The notes under the pieces: generated by a model | What the model saw: only the letters and a program-made list of their open reading frames with translations | Told to the model about the DNA's origin: nothing | The model's database searches: none | Position numbers and translations under genes: made by a program | Source of the DNA: Anastatus disparis | Lineage: Eukaryota; Arthropoda; Insecta; Hymenoptera; Eupelmidae | Length of the DNA: 64,000 nt | Direction: 5' to 3' | Assembly: GCA_017163975.1 (NCBI GenBank) | Contig: JAFFSR010000351.1 | Location: forward strand, 1,985,001-2,049,000 | Shown: piece by piece, positions 33,431 through 44,536 of the stretch | Layout of the letters: the number at the start of each line of letters is the position of its first letter | Numbering within the stretch: position 1 is the stretch's first letter

Positions 33431-34140
33431 TGAAAATAATAAATTTATGTGTATTTCTGATTTGAAATTATTTAATATGAGAGTTCCAAATACTTCTAAG
33501 GAACTATGAAAAATCCTGAAATAAAAATTTTTAATTTTATTTATACAGATAATTAAAACTTTTAATTGTTAATTATTCTTAAAATTTTAATAAATCACCA
33601 CTTATTAAATACATAAACATCATAAAAACAAAGTTTAATGTTTATCATTGAACATTGTTCATTTGAAGTTTTCAACTTAAGTTTTTCTGTTAGTTTATTC
33701 ATTTTGTTCTGTTCATTTTTTTGATCTTATATAAACATCTCTTCTAAGAACCATTTTTCGTAAAATTTAATATTTATAGAATCAATTAATGATAAAATAT
33801 CTGGCAAATCTTTTCTTCGCTGAAATTTCTTTTTGATTTTAATCCATACGAGCTTAATTAACCTCGCTCCTAACGTCGCTCAGTCAAATTTTCATATACT
33901 ATAATAATATGAATAAATTAGCCAATTTTAAAGTAAAAAAAATTGCCTTAATTTATAAGTTTTTATAGCGCAGTTCTGTTTGAAATTTAATTTTAATATA
34001 TTTGAAAAAAAGGATTAATTAAAGTTCCAATATGCATAAAAATTGTTTAAATACAAATCATACGATCACGATAAATTGAAAATTTTTTTTACTTAATTTT
34101 ATTTAAATTAATGAAAAAATATTATAGGAATTCATTCTTT
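33431..34140. other. AT-rich stretch with one shared short repeat
   Basis: CCTCGCTCCTAACGTCGCTC near 33861 recurs as CCTCGCTCCTAACGTTGCTT at 12189, with similar AT-rich flanks. Otherwise nothing was identified. Confidence 0.4.
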
Positions 34141-34149
34141 TTAATCACG

Positions 34150-34640
34150 TGTTTCAGACAGAGGGACGAAGATGAAAAAACGGAGACGTAGGGATGGAAA
34201 AGTAGAGACAAAGACACAGAGACAGAGACTGAGAAATAGAGAGAAGAAGACAGAGGGACGGAAACAGAGAGACATAGACGAAAAGACAAAAACGAAGATG
34301 GAGACAAAGAAACATAGACAGAGGGACGAAGAGATGAAAATGGAGAGACAGAGACAGAAAAACAAAGACGAAATAAAGGAGTCGTAGAAACGAAGACAGA
34401 GAGACATAGACGGAGAGACATAGACATAGGGACAGAGATAAAGAGACGAAGAAACGGAAATGGAAAAACGGAGTCAGAGAGACAAAGAGAAAGAAATAGA
34501 GACAGAGAGACGGAGACAAAGAGATGAAGATGGAGATGCAAATGTTCTGTATGTGTATGTGCATATGTGTATGTGTATGTGTTTCTGTGTATGAGTGTAT
34601 GTGTTTATGCGACATGTATATGTGGGAATGTACATGGGAA
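34150..34640. repeat. Degenerate (GAGACR)n array followed by (TGTATG)n
   Basis: Purine-rich AGAGACGGAGACAAAGAGATG-type sequence runs from 34157 to about 34535, and then GTATGTGTATGTG to 34640. Long open frames of Ser/Leu/Val or Arg/Lys are artefacts. The same purine array then GTATGT order occurs at 47095-47560. Confidence 0.85.
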
Positions 34641-34655
34641 TATATATATGTATAT

Positions 34656-34889
34656 AAAACCGGTCTTTTGAATGCACAATACCCCGCGCTCGTCAGTACT
34701 GACTTCGGGTCGTATCTGGCGCACGTCGAGGTGTGTGGCAGTCTCACATTGTTACCCCCTCCCTCCCATTACCATATGTATTATAGAAATTGGTCTTTTG
34801 AATACGGCATTTAAAAGACCGGGCTTACGCACAAAATATACAGGAGTCCATAGCAGCAAACTGTAGCGCGCATTCAAAAGACCGGTTTT
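34656..34889. mobile_element. 234-bp MITE with AAAACCGGTCTTTTGAATGC ends
   Basis: AAAACCGGTCTTTTGAATGC (34656) and GCATTCAAAAGACCGGTTTT (34889) are perfect inverted repeats. A second pair inside, TGGTCTTTTGAATACGGCAT with a TTTAAAAGACC, resembles the ends and may mark a deleted nested copy. The body is notably GC-rich. It is inserted in a (TGTATG)n tract that continues on the right to 35030. Confidence 0.85.
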
Positions 34890-35030
34890 ACTTACTTATA
34901 TGTGTATGTGTGTATATGTGTGTGTAAGTGTATGTGTGTGTGTATGCATGTGAATGTGCGTATGTGTATGTGTATGTGTATGTGTGCATATGTGTAAGTG
35001 CAAGTGTGTGTGTATATATATCTATATATA
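34890..35030. repeat. (TGTATG)n / (GT)n microsatellite
   Basis: This irregular GTGTATGTGTG sequence continues the array left of the MITE. Confidence 0.85.
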
Positions 35031-35037
35031 GTCGTAA

Positions 35038-35885
35038 GACAAGATTCAACCGACCCCCCTCACTATGATATTATGTTTTAGTAATTAGTAATAAAAAAAT
35101 GTTCTTATTATTAATAATATTCTATTATTATAATAACAATTATAAGTAATTGAATATTTTTATAATTGGTAATATTTTATTATTATAATTGTCACTGTAA
35201 CTAATTAATAATGTAAAGTTTCTTCGCTGCATTTCATTTATATTCTAATATTGAATTTTAATAATGAAAAAAAAATTATTATTATTAATATTTCACTAAT
35301 ATAATTGCAAGCATAACTAATTAATAATACAAAGCTTCCTCTCTGCATTTCCTTTATTCAGATGAATATATGATATTTTTATTTTTATATATTGTATCTT
35401 TATTTTTATTATTGAAAAAATTTACTAATTACAAAACTAAATTATAAATTACAAAATAAATTTAGCTTAATATCCATAGGTAATTTATTAACACTTGTAT
35501 TTAAATGAAACATGTTTTTTTTTAACTAGAAATAATATATTTACATATTTATCTTAATAAAAGATTTCTGGCCTTGAGATCAGTATAAAAATATATAACT
35601 GCATTAAAAGCTTTAAAAGCTTACAAATTCATTTTTTATTGTCGCTGAAGCGTACAGATCTATTATTTGTTGTCGCTAGAAAAAAAGCTTATAAAAGTGT
35701 ACAGATTTATTATTTGTTGTCGCTAAAAAAACTTCATATAAGCATACAAATATATTGTTTGTTGTTGCTAAGAAAGCTTACAAATTTATTTTTCATAATC
35801 GCTAAAAGAAACTTTTTTTTCCAAATCATAATGAGATATTTTTACAATTTTTGGATCAAGAATGATAAATGTAGAAACCTGTAAT
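35038..35885 (-). mobile_element. Helitron 3' tail, inverted copy with degenerate end
   Basis: Read on the minus strand, this has tandem units with TTGTCGCTAAAAAAACTT complements (35630-35830), then an AATGCAGTTATATATTTTTA, CTGATCTCAAGGCC block, then a G-run GAGGGGGGTCGGTT near 35060. The plus-strand tail at 46120-46980 shows the same order of parts. The terminal hairpin is decayed here and no clean CTRR is visible. The 81-residue frame over the repeats is an artefact. Confidence 0.6.
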
Positions 35886-35937
35886 GTCGGTATTTTATAA
35901 TCAAAACGAGAACACTATACTTGACTTTTTTTAAATT

Positions 35938-36090
35938 TTATGTAACGTCGCTGTATTTCAGCTATCATTGCGATGCTAATTAGCGACGGAGATCGTCAGT
36001 GCGTTCGTGAACAAAGCACATGCAACGTACAGTGGTGCTTGTATCAGCCTTGGAACTTGTGACCTCGAGATTACGAATCCATAGCTCTAC
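35938..36090 (-). mobile_element. tRNA-derived SINE, copy 2, head-truncated
   Basis: The body (AACGTCGCTGTATTTCAGCT to CAGTGGTGCTTGTATCA) matches the SINE at 3684-3886. The tRNA part keeps CCTCGAGATTACGAATCCA and AGCTCTAC but lacks the 5' end of the tRNA head and has a short deletion at the B box. No clear target duplication was found. Confidence 0.82.
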
Positions 36091-37480
36091 AGTTAATAAT
36101 ATTATTTTTAAAATAAAATTTTTGCAATAGGAAATATTAAAGAATATGTGTAATATAATTCAAATTAAAATATAATATACCCTATGTAATCTATGTCAAC
36201 GTATATAAATATACACACTTATAAAAGAAGCCACCCATCACTGTATGAAGTAGGTTACATTTAGATAGAATGAATATGTAGTTATAAATGTTTATTTTAA
36301 CCAATTCATTTTGTTGAATTTTTTCAAGTTTTGAAAAAGAATTGTAAAAAACATATACTTTTTTCAAATACATTTAAAATGTATCAAATACAATGCATCA
36401 AAGGCTGTCTTAAGATCTAAGGAAACTATATGAATTTTATTTTCAAATTATTATATTTCTTAAAAATTTGAAATATATTTTTATGCATCTCACATCTGTA
36501 ATTTGATTCCAATCTCCTGGTAATTTTACTTAAAGTCTTTTTAAAATATTTATCATTCTTTTGAAATATATATTTTCTTTGATCTCATCTAACAATATCA
36601 ATACTTTGTAATTGATTTTTAATTTTTAAAAAAACACTATCATTCAATTATTAGAGATTAATTATAAAACTTTTATATCATGTCATATTGCCTGTTGACA
36701 TATATTTTTATGAAAACAGAAAACCTCCTATCCACTTACGTTTTTGAAGTGTTTTTATCGATGAAATTAATTAAAAATTATATATTTGAGATTCCTAATT
36801 CTGTTAAAACTTGATCAATACAAATTATTACAGGTTATATTCCAGGAAGACATTTTGTTCAATCATCTTAACTTTTACAAATAAAAAAGAAATATGAAAA
36901 ACTAAGTAAAAAAAAAATATTTTTATAGAAATCTTCTATAAAAATATATTTCAAATTTACATTGTTACCATTAATTTTATACAATTCATTTTTCACGAAC
37001 TGACAATGTTTTAACAGAATTGGATACAAGAAACTTATTTAATTCTACTTTTTTCGGTATTTAAACACAATATCATTATTTTAATTTTTGTGCAGTCTTC
37101 AAATACTCCTACAATTTTATAAAAGAAAATAATAAACTTAGCTCAAACTTCTTAAATCATTTTCTAATATTGAATAATTTTTTTGTAAAAATTATATTAC
37201 TAGGTATGGTATTTACATTGACAAGTAATTCTCAAAAACTTTACTAAAAGGTATATTAAAATTGTTAAATCTTTTATTTGTTTCCTAATTACAATAATGA
37301 TTTACAATTTTAAAATTATAAAATTAAATAAATAAATTTTAAAATGTATAAAATTTATTTGTAATATAATTTAAGTTAAGTATGAAATTTGAGAAAGATG
37401 AATGCTTACTGTTGTAATTGAACATAAAATTCAATACATGTCATCATTTATACGATTTACCCTTAAGAAAAGAAATATGT
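36091..37480. other. AT-rich stretch holding part of a repeat trio
   Basis: 36288-36440 (GTTTATTTTAACCAATTCAT through GATCTAAGGAAACTATA) recurs at 37860-38010 and partly at 38015-38110. The rest is featureless AT-rich DNA. Confidence 0.5.
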
Positions 37481-37855
37481 AAGGGTGCAGTCAGATGAGT
37501 AGAAAAGAGACTGCCGAATAGAGGATGCATAATAGAAACAACGAATCAGCGCTATTCGGCAAGTTTCATGCGAAGAATAGAATTCTATTCTCTATTCCAA
37601 TGTAGAATGGAAAAGCGAGTTGCGATATCAAGTAAATAAACAAAAATAATTAAATTATAAATACAAATCTACTTCATTCATTTTAAAACAAATTGTAGAA
37701 AATCGCTCTGTATGAGCTACAATTGTAAAGAGGTTACGTTTATGTTTACGCGACCTAATACGCAAGCATCTTCTTTCCATTCTACGGATTTTTTCCCCCT
37801 ATGGTCACATAGAGAGAAAAAACAGTAGAATAGGCGGTAGAATAGAAAAATGAAT
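37481..37855. other. Unclassified GC-richer island
   Basis: It starts near GGGTGCAGTCAGATGAG and contains CTATTCGGCA, GAATAGAATTCTATTC and several ATTCTAC/GTAGAAT words in both orientations. It resembles a MITE with internal inverted words, but I could not find matching ends. Confidence 0.3.
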
Positions 37856-38190
37856 ATATAGCTAAATGTTTGTTTTAATCAATTCATTTTGTTGTCTTTT
37901 TCAAGTTTTTAAAAAGAATTGTAAAAAACATGTACTTTTTTCAAATATATAATTTCCTTAGATCTTAAGTCAGTCTTTGATACAGTTGGTAAGAATATTT
38001 ACATTAAAATCACATTGTAAAAAAACATAGCCTTTTTTCAAACATATAATTTCCTTGAATATTAAGTCATTCTTTGATGCAGTTAGTAAAAATATTTACA
38101 TTAAAATCACATTTTAAAAAATAAAATCAAATTTCTCAAACTTAATATACTCTATGAGAAAGCATTGCACTAAAGCACTTAGCAACATTT
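37856..38190. repeat. Interspersed repeat copies
   Basis: Two adjacent, partly overlapping copies of the unit seen at 36288-36440 are followed by CACTCTATGAGAAAGCATTGCAC... This last block recurs as GCACTCTATGAGATAGCATTG near 40757 with the same ending, CAAAGCACTTGGCAGC. Confidence 0.55.
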
Positions 38191-39093
38191 TTTTAATATA
38201 CATATTATCAATAAAGAAAAAACGCTTATAAAAAAGTATTTTTAACTTGGATGGATATTTATAACATTTTATGTTTATCTTTATATACAGATGAAAACAT
38301 TAAAAAATGTAAATATAGAAATACATAGCATATTAGTAATGCTACTATATAGCAAAAAAACATGTTTAAAATTTTTTTTCTTGTTTTTTTGTCTATTTGA
38401 TTTAAATTATAACAAATAAAAACCTTATATATGTAATGTTTCAAGAAACATTTCATGTAAAGTTTTCAAATTATTTAATAGATTTTGCAATTAAATTTTA
38501 CAAAATTGATAGTTAAATTTCACGAAATCTTTCGAAAATATTTAATGAAATGTTTCTTGAAATATATTAGAAATATTGCAACAAAACATTTCATGATATG
38601 ATTTAAAAATATTTCCAAGATACCCATTGAAAAGTTTTTATCGTAATATTGAATAAATAAATATTACAGAAATATTTTACGAAAGGTTTCAAAAAATATT
38701 TAATAAATATTTTTCGGCTACATTTTATGGAATCAAAACAATATATTTATGTAACAATCATTATACAAACGAATTATTTTAACTTATATAAAAAATATAA
38801 ATATTTATTAATTAGCAAAATGAATATAAATCTTGTATTTAAATTTACAAGGTTTTTAATAATTGTATAAAATAAAAATAATGACAAATGATTATTAATT
38901 ATTTTTAATATATAATTAATTAAAACATTTCAATTCTAGAACTTAAACTCATCGCGTTACAATATTCTTCTTTTTTGCTTTCTCATAGAGAAAGCATTGT
39001 ATCGGTAAAAAAAATTTTTTTCTATTTTTTCATTAATTTGTACATATTTAGACTCAGGGAGTCGAAAAAAGTGGTTTCCAGAAAATGTCTATA

Positions 39094-39095
<2 letters not shown>
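38191..39095. other. AT-rich stretch, nothing identified
   Basis: Repeated GAAACATTTCATG/ATGAAATGTTTC words at 38440-38600 form loose palindromes. There are no coding features. Confidence 0.4.
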
Positions 39096-39147
<52 letters not shown>

Positions 39148-39150
39148 TAT
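39096..39150. repeat. (GT)n microsatellite
   Basis: An uninterrupted GT run sits at the start of the 162-bp satellite. Confidence 0.93.
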
Positions 39151-39164
39151 GTATTCAGTACGCC

Positions 39165-40640
39165 AATAAGATCTCGAGAACTACTCGATGGATTAACTTC
39201 AAATTTTGCATGCAATTTATTTTTTTGTCTAACTGGGGGGGGAAGCTATTGAAAATTGATCTTCTTAGCTCAGTTTTTTTTTAGAGCCATTTTAAGAATT
39301 TTAAAAAAATTTTAATTTTTCATTTTTTTGATATTTTACGTAACCTACTCGAAGAATTTTCTTGAAAATTTGTATGAACATTATTTGCGACTGCCAAAAG
39401 AAGAAAAACTTTTACCAACTGATTTTCTTAGCGCACTTTTAATTTTAGAGCACTTTGAAAATTTTGAAAAAAAATTTTTTTTTTCATTTATTTTTTATTT
39501 TACGACAACCATTTGATAGATTTGCTTCTAAATTTGTATGCAAGTTATTCGCTATTGTCTAAAGAAAACAAGTTTTGGAACACTTATTTCCTTAAAGTAG
39601 TTTTAATTTTAGAGCATTTTGAAAATTTTGAAAAAAATCTCTATTTTTCATTTTTTTTTATTACACAAAAACCATTCGATAGATTTGCTCGAAAATTTTT
39701 ATGGAAATCATTTGCAATGGCCTTAATAAAACAAGCTTTAAAAAACTTATTTTTTCATACAGTTTTAATTTTAGAGCATTTTGAAAATTTTGAATAAAAT
39801 TTTTCTAATTTTTTTTATATTTTACGTAAACTACTCGATGAAGGAGCTTCAAATTATGTATGGGAATTATTTATGATTGTCAAAATAAAATGAACTTTTG
39901 AAAACTAATTTTCTTCAATTTTCTCAGCGCACATTTAATTTTAAAGCATTTTGAAAATTTTGAAAAATTTTTTTATTTTTAATTTCTTTTCTATTGCACA
40001 AAAATCACTCGATAAACTTGCTCAAAAATTTTCATGCAAATTATTCACTATTATCTGAATAAATCAAGCTTTGGAAAACTTATTTTCTTAGCGCAGTTTT
40101 AATTTTAGAGCATTTTGAAAATTTTGGAAAAAATGTCCATATTTCATTTTTTTTCTATTACACAAAAGCTATTCGATAGATTTGCTCAAAAATTTTCATA
40201 CAAAATATTTGTTATTGCCTAATTAAAGCAAGCTTGGAAAAACTTATTTTCTTAGCGCAGTTTTAATTTTAGAGCATTTTGTAAATTTTGAATAGAATTT
40301 CACTTATTTTTTGGTATTTTACGTAAACTACTCGATGAAGTAGCTTAAAATTATGTATAGAAATTATTTACGATTGCCTAAATAAAATGAACTTTTGAAA
40401 ACTGGTTTTCTTAGCGTAGTTGTAACGTTAAAGCGTTTTGAAAATTTTAAAACAATGTTTATTTTTCAATTATTTGGTATTTTTTGTAAACTATTCGATG
40501 AAAATGTTCCAAAATTTGTATGCAAGTTATTGGTTATAGTGTTAAGAAGACAAGCTTGGGAAAATTAATTTTATAAACGCATTTTTAATTTTAAAGCATC
40601 ATAAAATCACATTATGCAAATGGCAAAAGTAAGAAAGAGT
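39165..40640. repeat. 162-bp degenerate satellite, about nine units
   Basis: TTTTAATTTTAGAGCATTTTG recurs near 39437, 39600, 39762, 39938, 40095, 40259 and 40420, about 162 bp apart. Between copies lie ACTCGATGAAGTAGCTTCAAA-type and GTATGCAAGTTATT-type words, in the same order. The first, best-preserved left edge is at CAAGATCTCGAGAACTACTC-like sequence near 39168. Short hydrophobic frames are artefacts. Confidence 0.85.
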
Positions 40641-40796
40641 AAAATTCATATAGTTTTCGTAGGTATTAAGACAGCCTTCAATACAGAGAATAGGGACATT
40701 TATATTAAAATCGTATTTAAAAAAATAAAATTAAAATACTCTAACTCAATGCACTCTATGAGATAGCATTGCGCCAAAGCACTTGGCAGCGTTTTT

Positions 40797-40885
40797 AAGA
40801 CCAAGCTGGAGTACAATCTAATACCGGCCGAGTAACAATTGAGTTTTTTGTTATTTACTCAAGTATTAATCGATGTAAATCAATT
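40797..40885. mobile_element. Fragment of the 381-bp GCAGGCCGGA MITE
   Basis: GGAGTACAATCTAATACCGG, CCGAGTAACAATTGAGTT and TTTTTGTTATTTACTCAAGT match the complement of the right arm at 57985-58065. Only one arm is present. Confidence 0.75.
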
Positions 40886-40990
40886 AGGAAAAACAGCGAA
40901 TTTACCCTGCTCTTAATTTAAATATAAAAATTTTATCTATTGAAATTATTATTAAAATCGAAAAGTTCATAATTTTTAATATTAATTTTA

Positions 40991-41683
40991 GACCCGTGTA
41001 CAAATTACGTAAGGTTGATAGGGGGACAAAGGGTGTCCAAATAACTTATAATCTCTTACATAGATGGAAAGAGGAGGTTTAAAAATATTTTACAAGAGTT
41101 TACCTTTATATTTACATATAATTATACACGGATTATATACAATTATACATAGTTTATGAACAATTATATATACTTTATTATGTATAATAATACATAATTT
41201 GTATAAGTCTACATATTCTCACATGTATCTATATATTTATATGTATTCACATGACAGTTTATATTACTATAAGAATATTGTCCCAACATAATTCTAAATG
41301 AATAAATACAAAGAAGCCTAATGATACAGAAATACGTATTAATACATATGATTTTTTATTAACACTATAATTTTAAGATTAGAAATTACAATTTTAAACT
41401 ATCGATTATCATATTCATTTATTAATAAATGAAAAAATTTTAAGATTATGAAATTACGATTTAAAACTTACGATTATCATATTCATTTATTAATAAATGA
41501 AAAAATTCTATGATAAAAAGAACTTTGTTTTTAAATGTAATCTTTGTTATTCTAGCCCCACTTAACAAAACGTTAAATAAAGTAAGGGGTCAAAATTAGA
41601 AAAAAAAAAATACAGACCCTTACATATAAATAATGAAAAGTCGTATGTAATGAAAATATCCTTACGTAATTTGTACATGGCCC
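40991..41683. mobile_element. TIR element, CGTGTACAAATTACGTAAGG ends
   Basis: GACCCGTGTACAAATTACG (40991) pairs with CGTAATTTGTACATGGCCC (41683). Just inside the ends are GATAGGGGGACAAAGGGTGT and a matching AAGGGGTC block. The ends belong to a type seen in many insect repeat families. A 70-bp duplication (41371-41508) lies inside. No coding was found. Confidence 0.7.
41371..41508. repeat. Two-unit direct repeat of about 70 bp
   Basis: TATCATATTCATTTATTAAT followed by AAATGAAAAAATT occurs twice in a row, with AAGATTA-GAAATTAC before each. Confidence 0.85.
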
Positions 41684-41904
41684 AATTAATAATAGTTCAA
41701 AAGTATAATAGCTGCGTATGTTTTAAATAAAAAATTTTTAATTTAAAGTAGAAAATAAAAAACTTATTAATAAAATATATATGTATATAGTAAATTATAC
41801 ATAAGTTATAAATAATAAAACTTAATAATATTAAAAAATATTAAATTACACTATATATAATATAATAAGTATTATTATATTAATTTAGCAATAAATATGT
41901 TAAC

Positions 41905-42259
41905 TTGAACTAAATACAATCGATCATTTGAGAGACATAACCATTTATTGAAACATAATAAGAAATTTCATTCACCAAAAATATATATTTGTTATATATG
42001 TGGAACAATATTAAAATATAAAAGAGGTTATATAAGACATTTAAAAGAACATAACAAACCTGAAAAATTAGAATGTTCTATTTGCAAAAATAAATATATA
42101 AGAAATGAACATTTAATAAGACACTTACAAAGTCATGCATCTAATTATAATAATATTTGTGGAAAAGGATTTCATCGAAAAGATAATTTATTACGTCACA
42201 TAAAAATACATGAAAATGTAATGTATATATTAATAACATTAAAAAAATTAATACAATAA
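41905..42259 (+). pseudogene. C2H2 zinc-finger fragment 1
   Basis: The frame is open before its first in-frame initiator, giving the tail of one finger (SFERHNHLLKHNKKFH). Then come ICYICGTILKYKRGYIRHLK with EH, LECSICKNKYIRNEHLIRHL with QSH, and a decayed NICGKGFHRKDNLLRHIKIH that lacks its first Cys. The spacing Cys-x2-Cys-x12-His-x3-4-His is right, and finger linkers of the type HNKPEKLEC are present. It is a DNA-binding-type fragment with no start or effector domain. It may be an exon captured by, or left between, transposons. A similar fragment lies at 56844-57190 on the other strand. Confidence 0.75.
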
Positions 42260-42782
42260 ATATATAAGAATAATATCTTATTTATAATATTTTTAAAAAA
42301 TAAAATTATAATAGGAGATCAATCAACGTATGTATTAAAAACTTTATTAAAAAAATAAAAAATATTATATATGTTATAAATATTTTTGATTACATATAAT
42401 AAATCTCTGGTTGCATATATTGAAGAAATTTCTGAAGAACAAACTTTTGCTAACAAACAAAAACAAACTGATTTAAGGATTTTGAAATTCATAACAAATA
42501 ATTCTGAAAGATTCAGAATTCAATGCAATATTTATGATGAAAATATTGAAAAATTAAAAGAAAATCTAAAACTAAACGAAGTAAATTCTTATAATATACA
42601 ATATTATTAATTACAACATAATATTAAACATTTTTTAATATTTCAGAAAATATTATTAGAGAATGTTAAAGGCACAAAACACCTTTTCCCCCTGCTAGTA
42701 AAAAAGATATGTATTAATTAGATTTAATTAAATTCTTCGTAAATAGAAATAATGTTTGAAAGTAGACTAAAATACCTTCATT

Positions 42783-43165
42783 TTAAGCTTTTATAAGCTC
42801 ATTTTGCTCATTTTGTAGTCTCATAATCATTCGCTGAATTCTTGTTCTTATAATGGCTCCACCGTAAGATTTGAGCTGAACCGCTAGATGGATCTGACTT
42901 TTCCAAACTGATTTAACTTCAGTATTAGCATCAATTTTGCGTGAGTGAGGGAATTCCTGAAACACAAAGAATTTTTTACTTTTCAACAAAAAATATTAAT
43001 TTATTAAATAAATTTTTATTTTTTTACCATATTTTTGGATTTTTTAAAAACTTCTTGTCATTCGATTTCAAAACTCTCCATTCACTCGGGAATGATGCTA
43101 ATACTAAAGTTGAATCAGTTTGGAAAAGTCAAATCCATCCAGCGGTTCAGCTCAAATCTTACGGG
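42783..43165. repeat. Inverted duplication inside the TTAA transposon
   Basis: The minus frame 42783-42989 contains FPHSRKIDANTEVKSVWKSQ and IHLAVQLKSYGG. The plus strand at about 43080-43165 repeats the same protein text (NDANTKVESVWKSQIHPAVQ, LKSYG). Two diverged copies of one coding segment thus face each other across about 100 bp. The segment looks like a transposon protein exon, family unknown. Confidence 0.7.
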
Positions 43166-43452
43166 GCAACACCTAAAATTTTAAAAATTCAATATTTGAG
43201 AAGAACAGCTTTAAAGTTTTTAATTATTATATCTTAAAATTATCAATGCTATACTTATCTTTCATAAAATAATTCTTTCCTGGTATTTCTTATTTATATT
43301 AGCTAACAATATAAAAAAGAGATACCAGACAAGAGAACTTTGTTATCGACTGGATAAAGCTGAAATGCAAAAAGATATGTTATTAAAATAATCAATAAAA
43401 ATAATCTTTCTTATTATAAGATATTTTATCAGTACTCACCCTTATTCACCAA

Positions 43453-43494
43453 TGAAACTATGTATTTGTTGTAAGAATCAACAAATACATAGTT
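43453..43494. repeat. Perfect 16-bp-stem hairpin
   Basis: AACTATGTATTTGTTG and CAACAAATACATAGTT pair perfectly around a 7-nt loop (TAAGAAT). It lies inside the TTAA transposon. The purpose is unknown. Confidence 0.85.
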
Positions 43495-44212
43495 ACTTGT
43501 TACTCTGATGGTTTTTAGAATCACTCGTACTAACCTTGAATCAGCTGGAAACTAAGAAATAATATTTAATTTGGCGTAATCATTTTATATTTTATAATTC
43601 AAATTCAAAATTAAGAAATAAAATCTAGATTTAAAATTTATATTTTGATTAATATAAAATTTATAAATAGAATTTATATCTAAATATGTAATAATAATTA
43701 GAATCATACGCTTACATGAATTTAATATGCACCCGGTGTATAGAAATCCATCACACTTATTCGTACTTTTCTTTTCAGAGTATGTGCTTCTTTGGAATGA
43801 GACTAATTTGATCACTCTACATTGAATTATCTTCTATTATTCAAAGTCCTGACCCACTCGACAGATACATTTCCAAGTTCGATGTTCAATTTCTCCAACA
43901 TCTTGAGAAAGTTATATCAAGATCAGCACTATTTGGGGAAGTCGATTCAAGTTATTTTTAACAGCTTTAGATGTAGAACCTTTTGCCACTTGTTCGTATA
44001 CTTTTGTTATTTAACAACTTATAGCACTGAACTCTGACTGGGAAAATGGCTTTGATAAATCTACTAAGCTACAAAAACTAGACAACTTGCAAGTCCATGG
44101 CCAAGTACACGAACAGCAAGAACATTATATCTGTTAACTTTATACGTATTGTCCATAGCACTTTCTCTCTTGTTAGAGTTTACAGTTGCGTGTTCATCAC
44201 AAAAATCACAAA

Positions 44213-44536
44213 TCATATTAATTTTGAATCCTTATCCTCCAAAAGAGGTTTCAAAAATTTCATCTTATGATGGCAAACACTGTAACACAATTTTTCTAAC
44301 ATAGAAGATAGAACGTTGGTATCAACATTTCTATTTTTTGCCCTGGAACTTGAAAATTCTATTCTTTTCAGTTTAGAAAAAGAAGTAGAGGGTCTACTTC
44401 TCTTAGCTTCAGAAGAATTTTTTTCACTTTTACTAAGAAATTTCCTTGGCCTCTTTTTAGATCTTCCTGTAGATCGTTTTCTATCTTGATGTTGGTTATG
44501 AAATCTGCTTCTGGTATCTCTTTCATTATTTGACAT
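44213..44536 (-). CDS. Basic Ser/Arg-rich protein of the TTAA transposon
   Basis: 107 residues begin MSNNERDTRSRFHNQHQDRK. There is a strongly basic first half (GRSKKRPRKFLSKSEKN), likely nuclear-targeting or DNA-binding in nature, and a more ordered second half (NVLSSMLEKLCYSVCHHKMK, FLKPLLEDKD). It lies about 860 bp inside the right TIR and reads away from it, as the first exon of a transposase gene would. The Cys/His pair SVCHH is the only hint of metal binding. A matching downstream exon was not identified with certainty. Confidence 0.4.
   Translation of the reverse strand: MSNNERDTRSRFHNQHQDRKRSTGRSKKRPRKFLSKSEKNSSEAKRSRPSTSFSKLKRIEFSSSRAKNRNVDTNVLSSMLEKLCYSVCHHKMKFLKPLLEDKDSKLI

Noticed and set aside
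34122..34866. Open frames of 60-197 residues over the purine array
   Set aside because: They are artefacts of the GAGACR and TGTATG simple repeats and of the MITE that follows.
39328..39797. Repeated NFLENL/LILEHFENFEK frames
   Set aside because: They arise from the 162-bp satellite; the same text repeats with each unit and is not conserved as protein.
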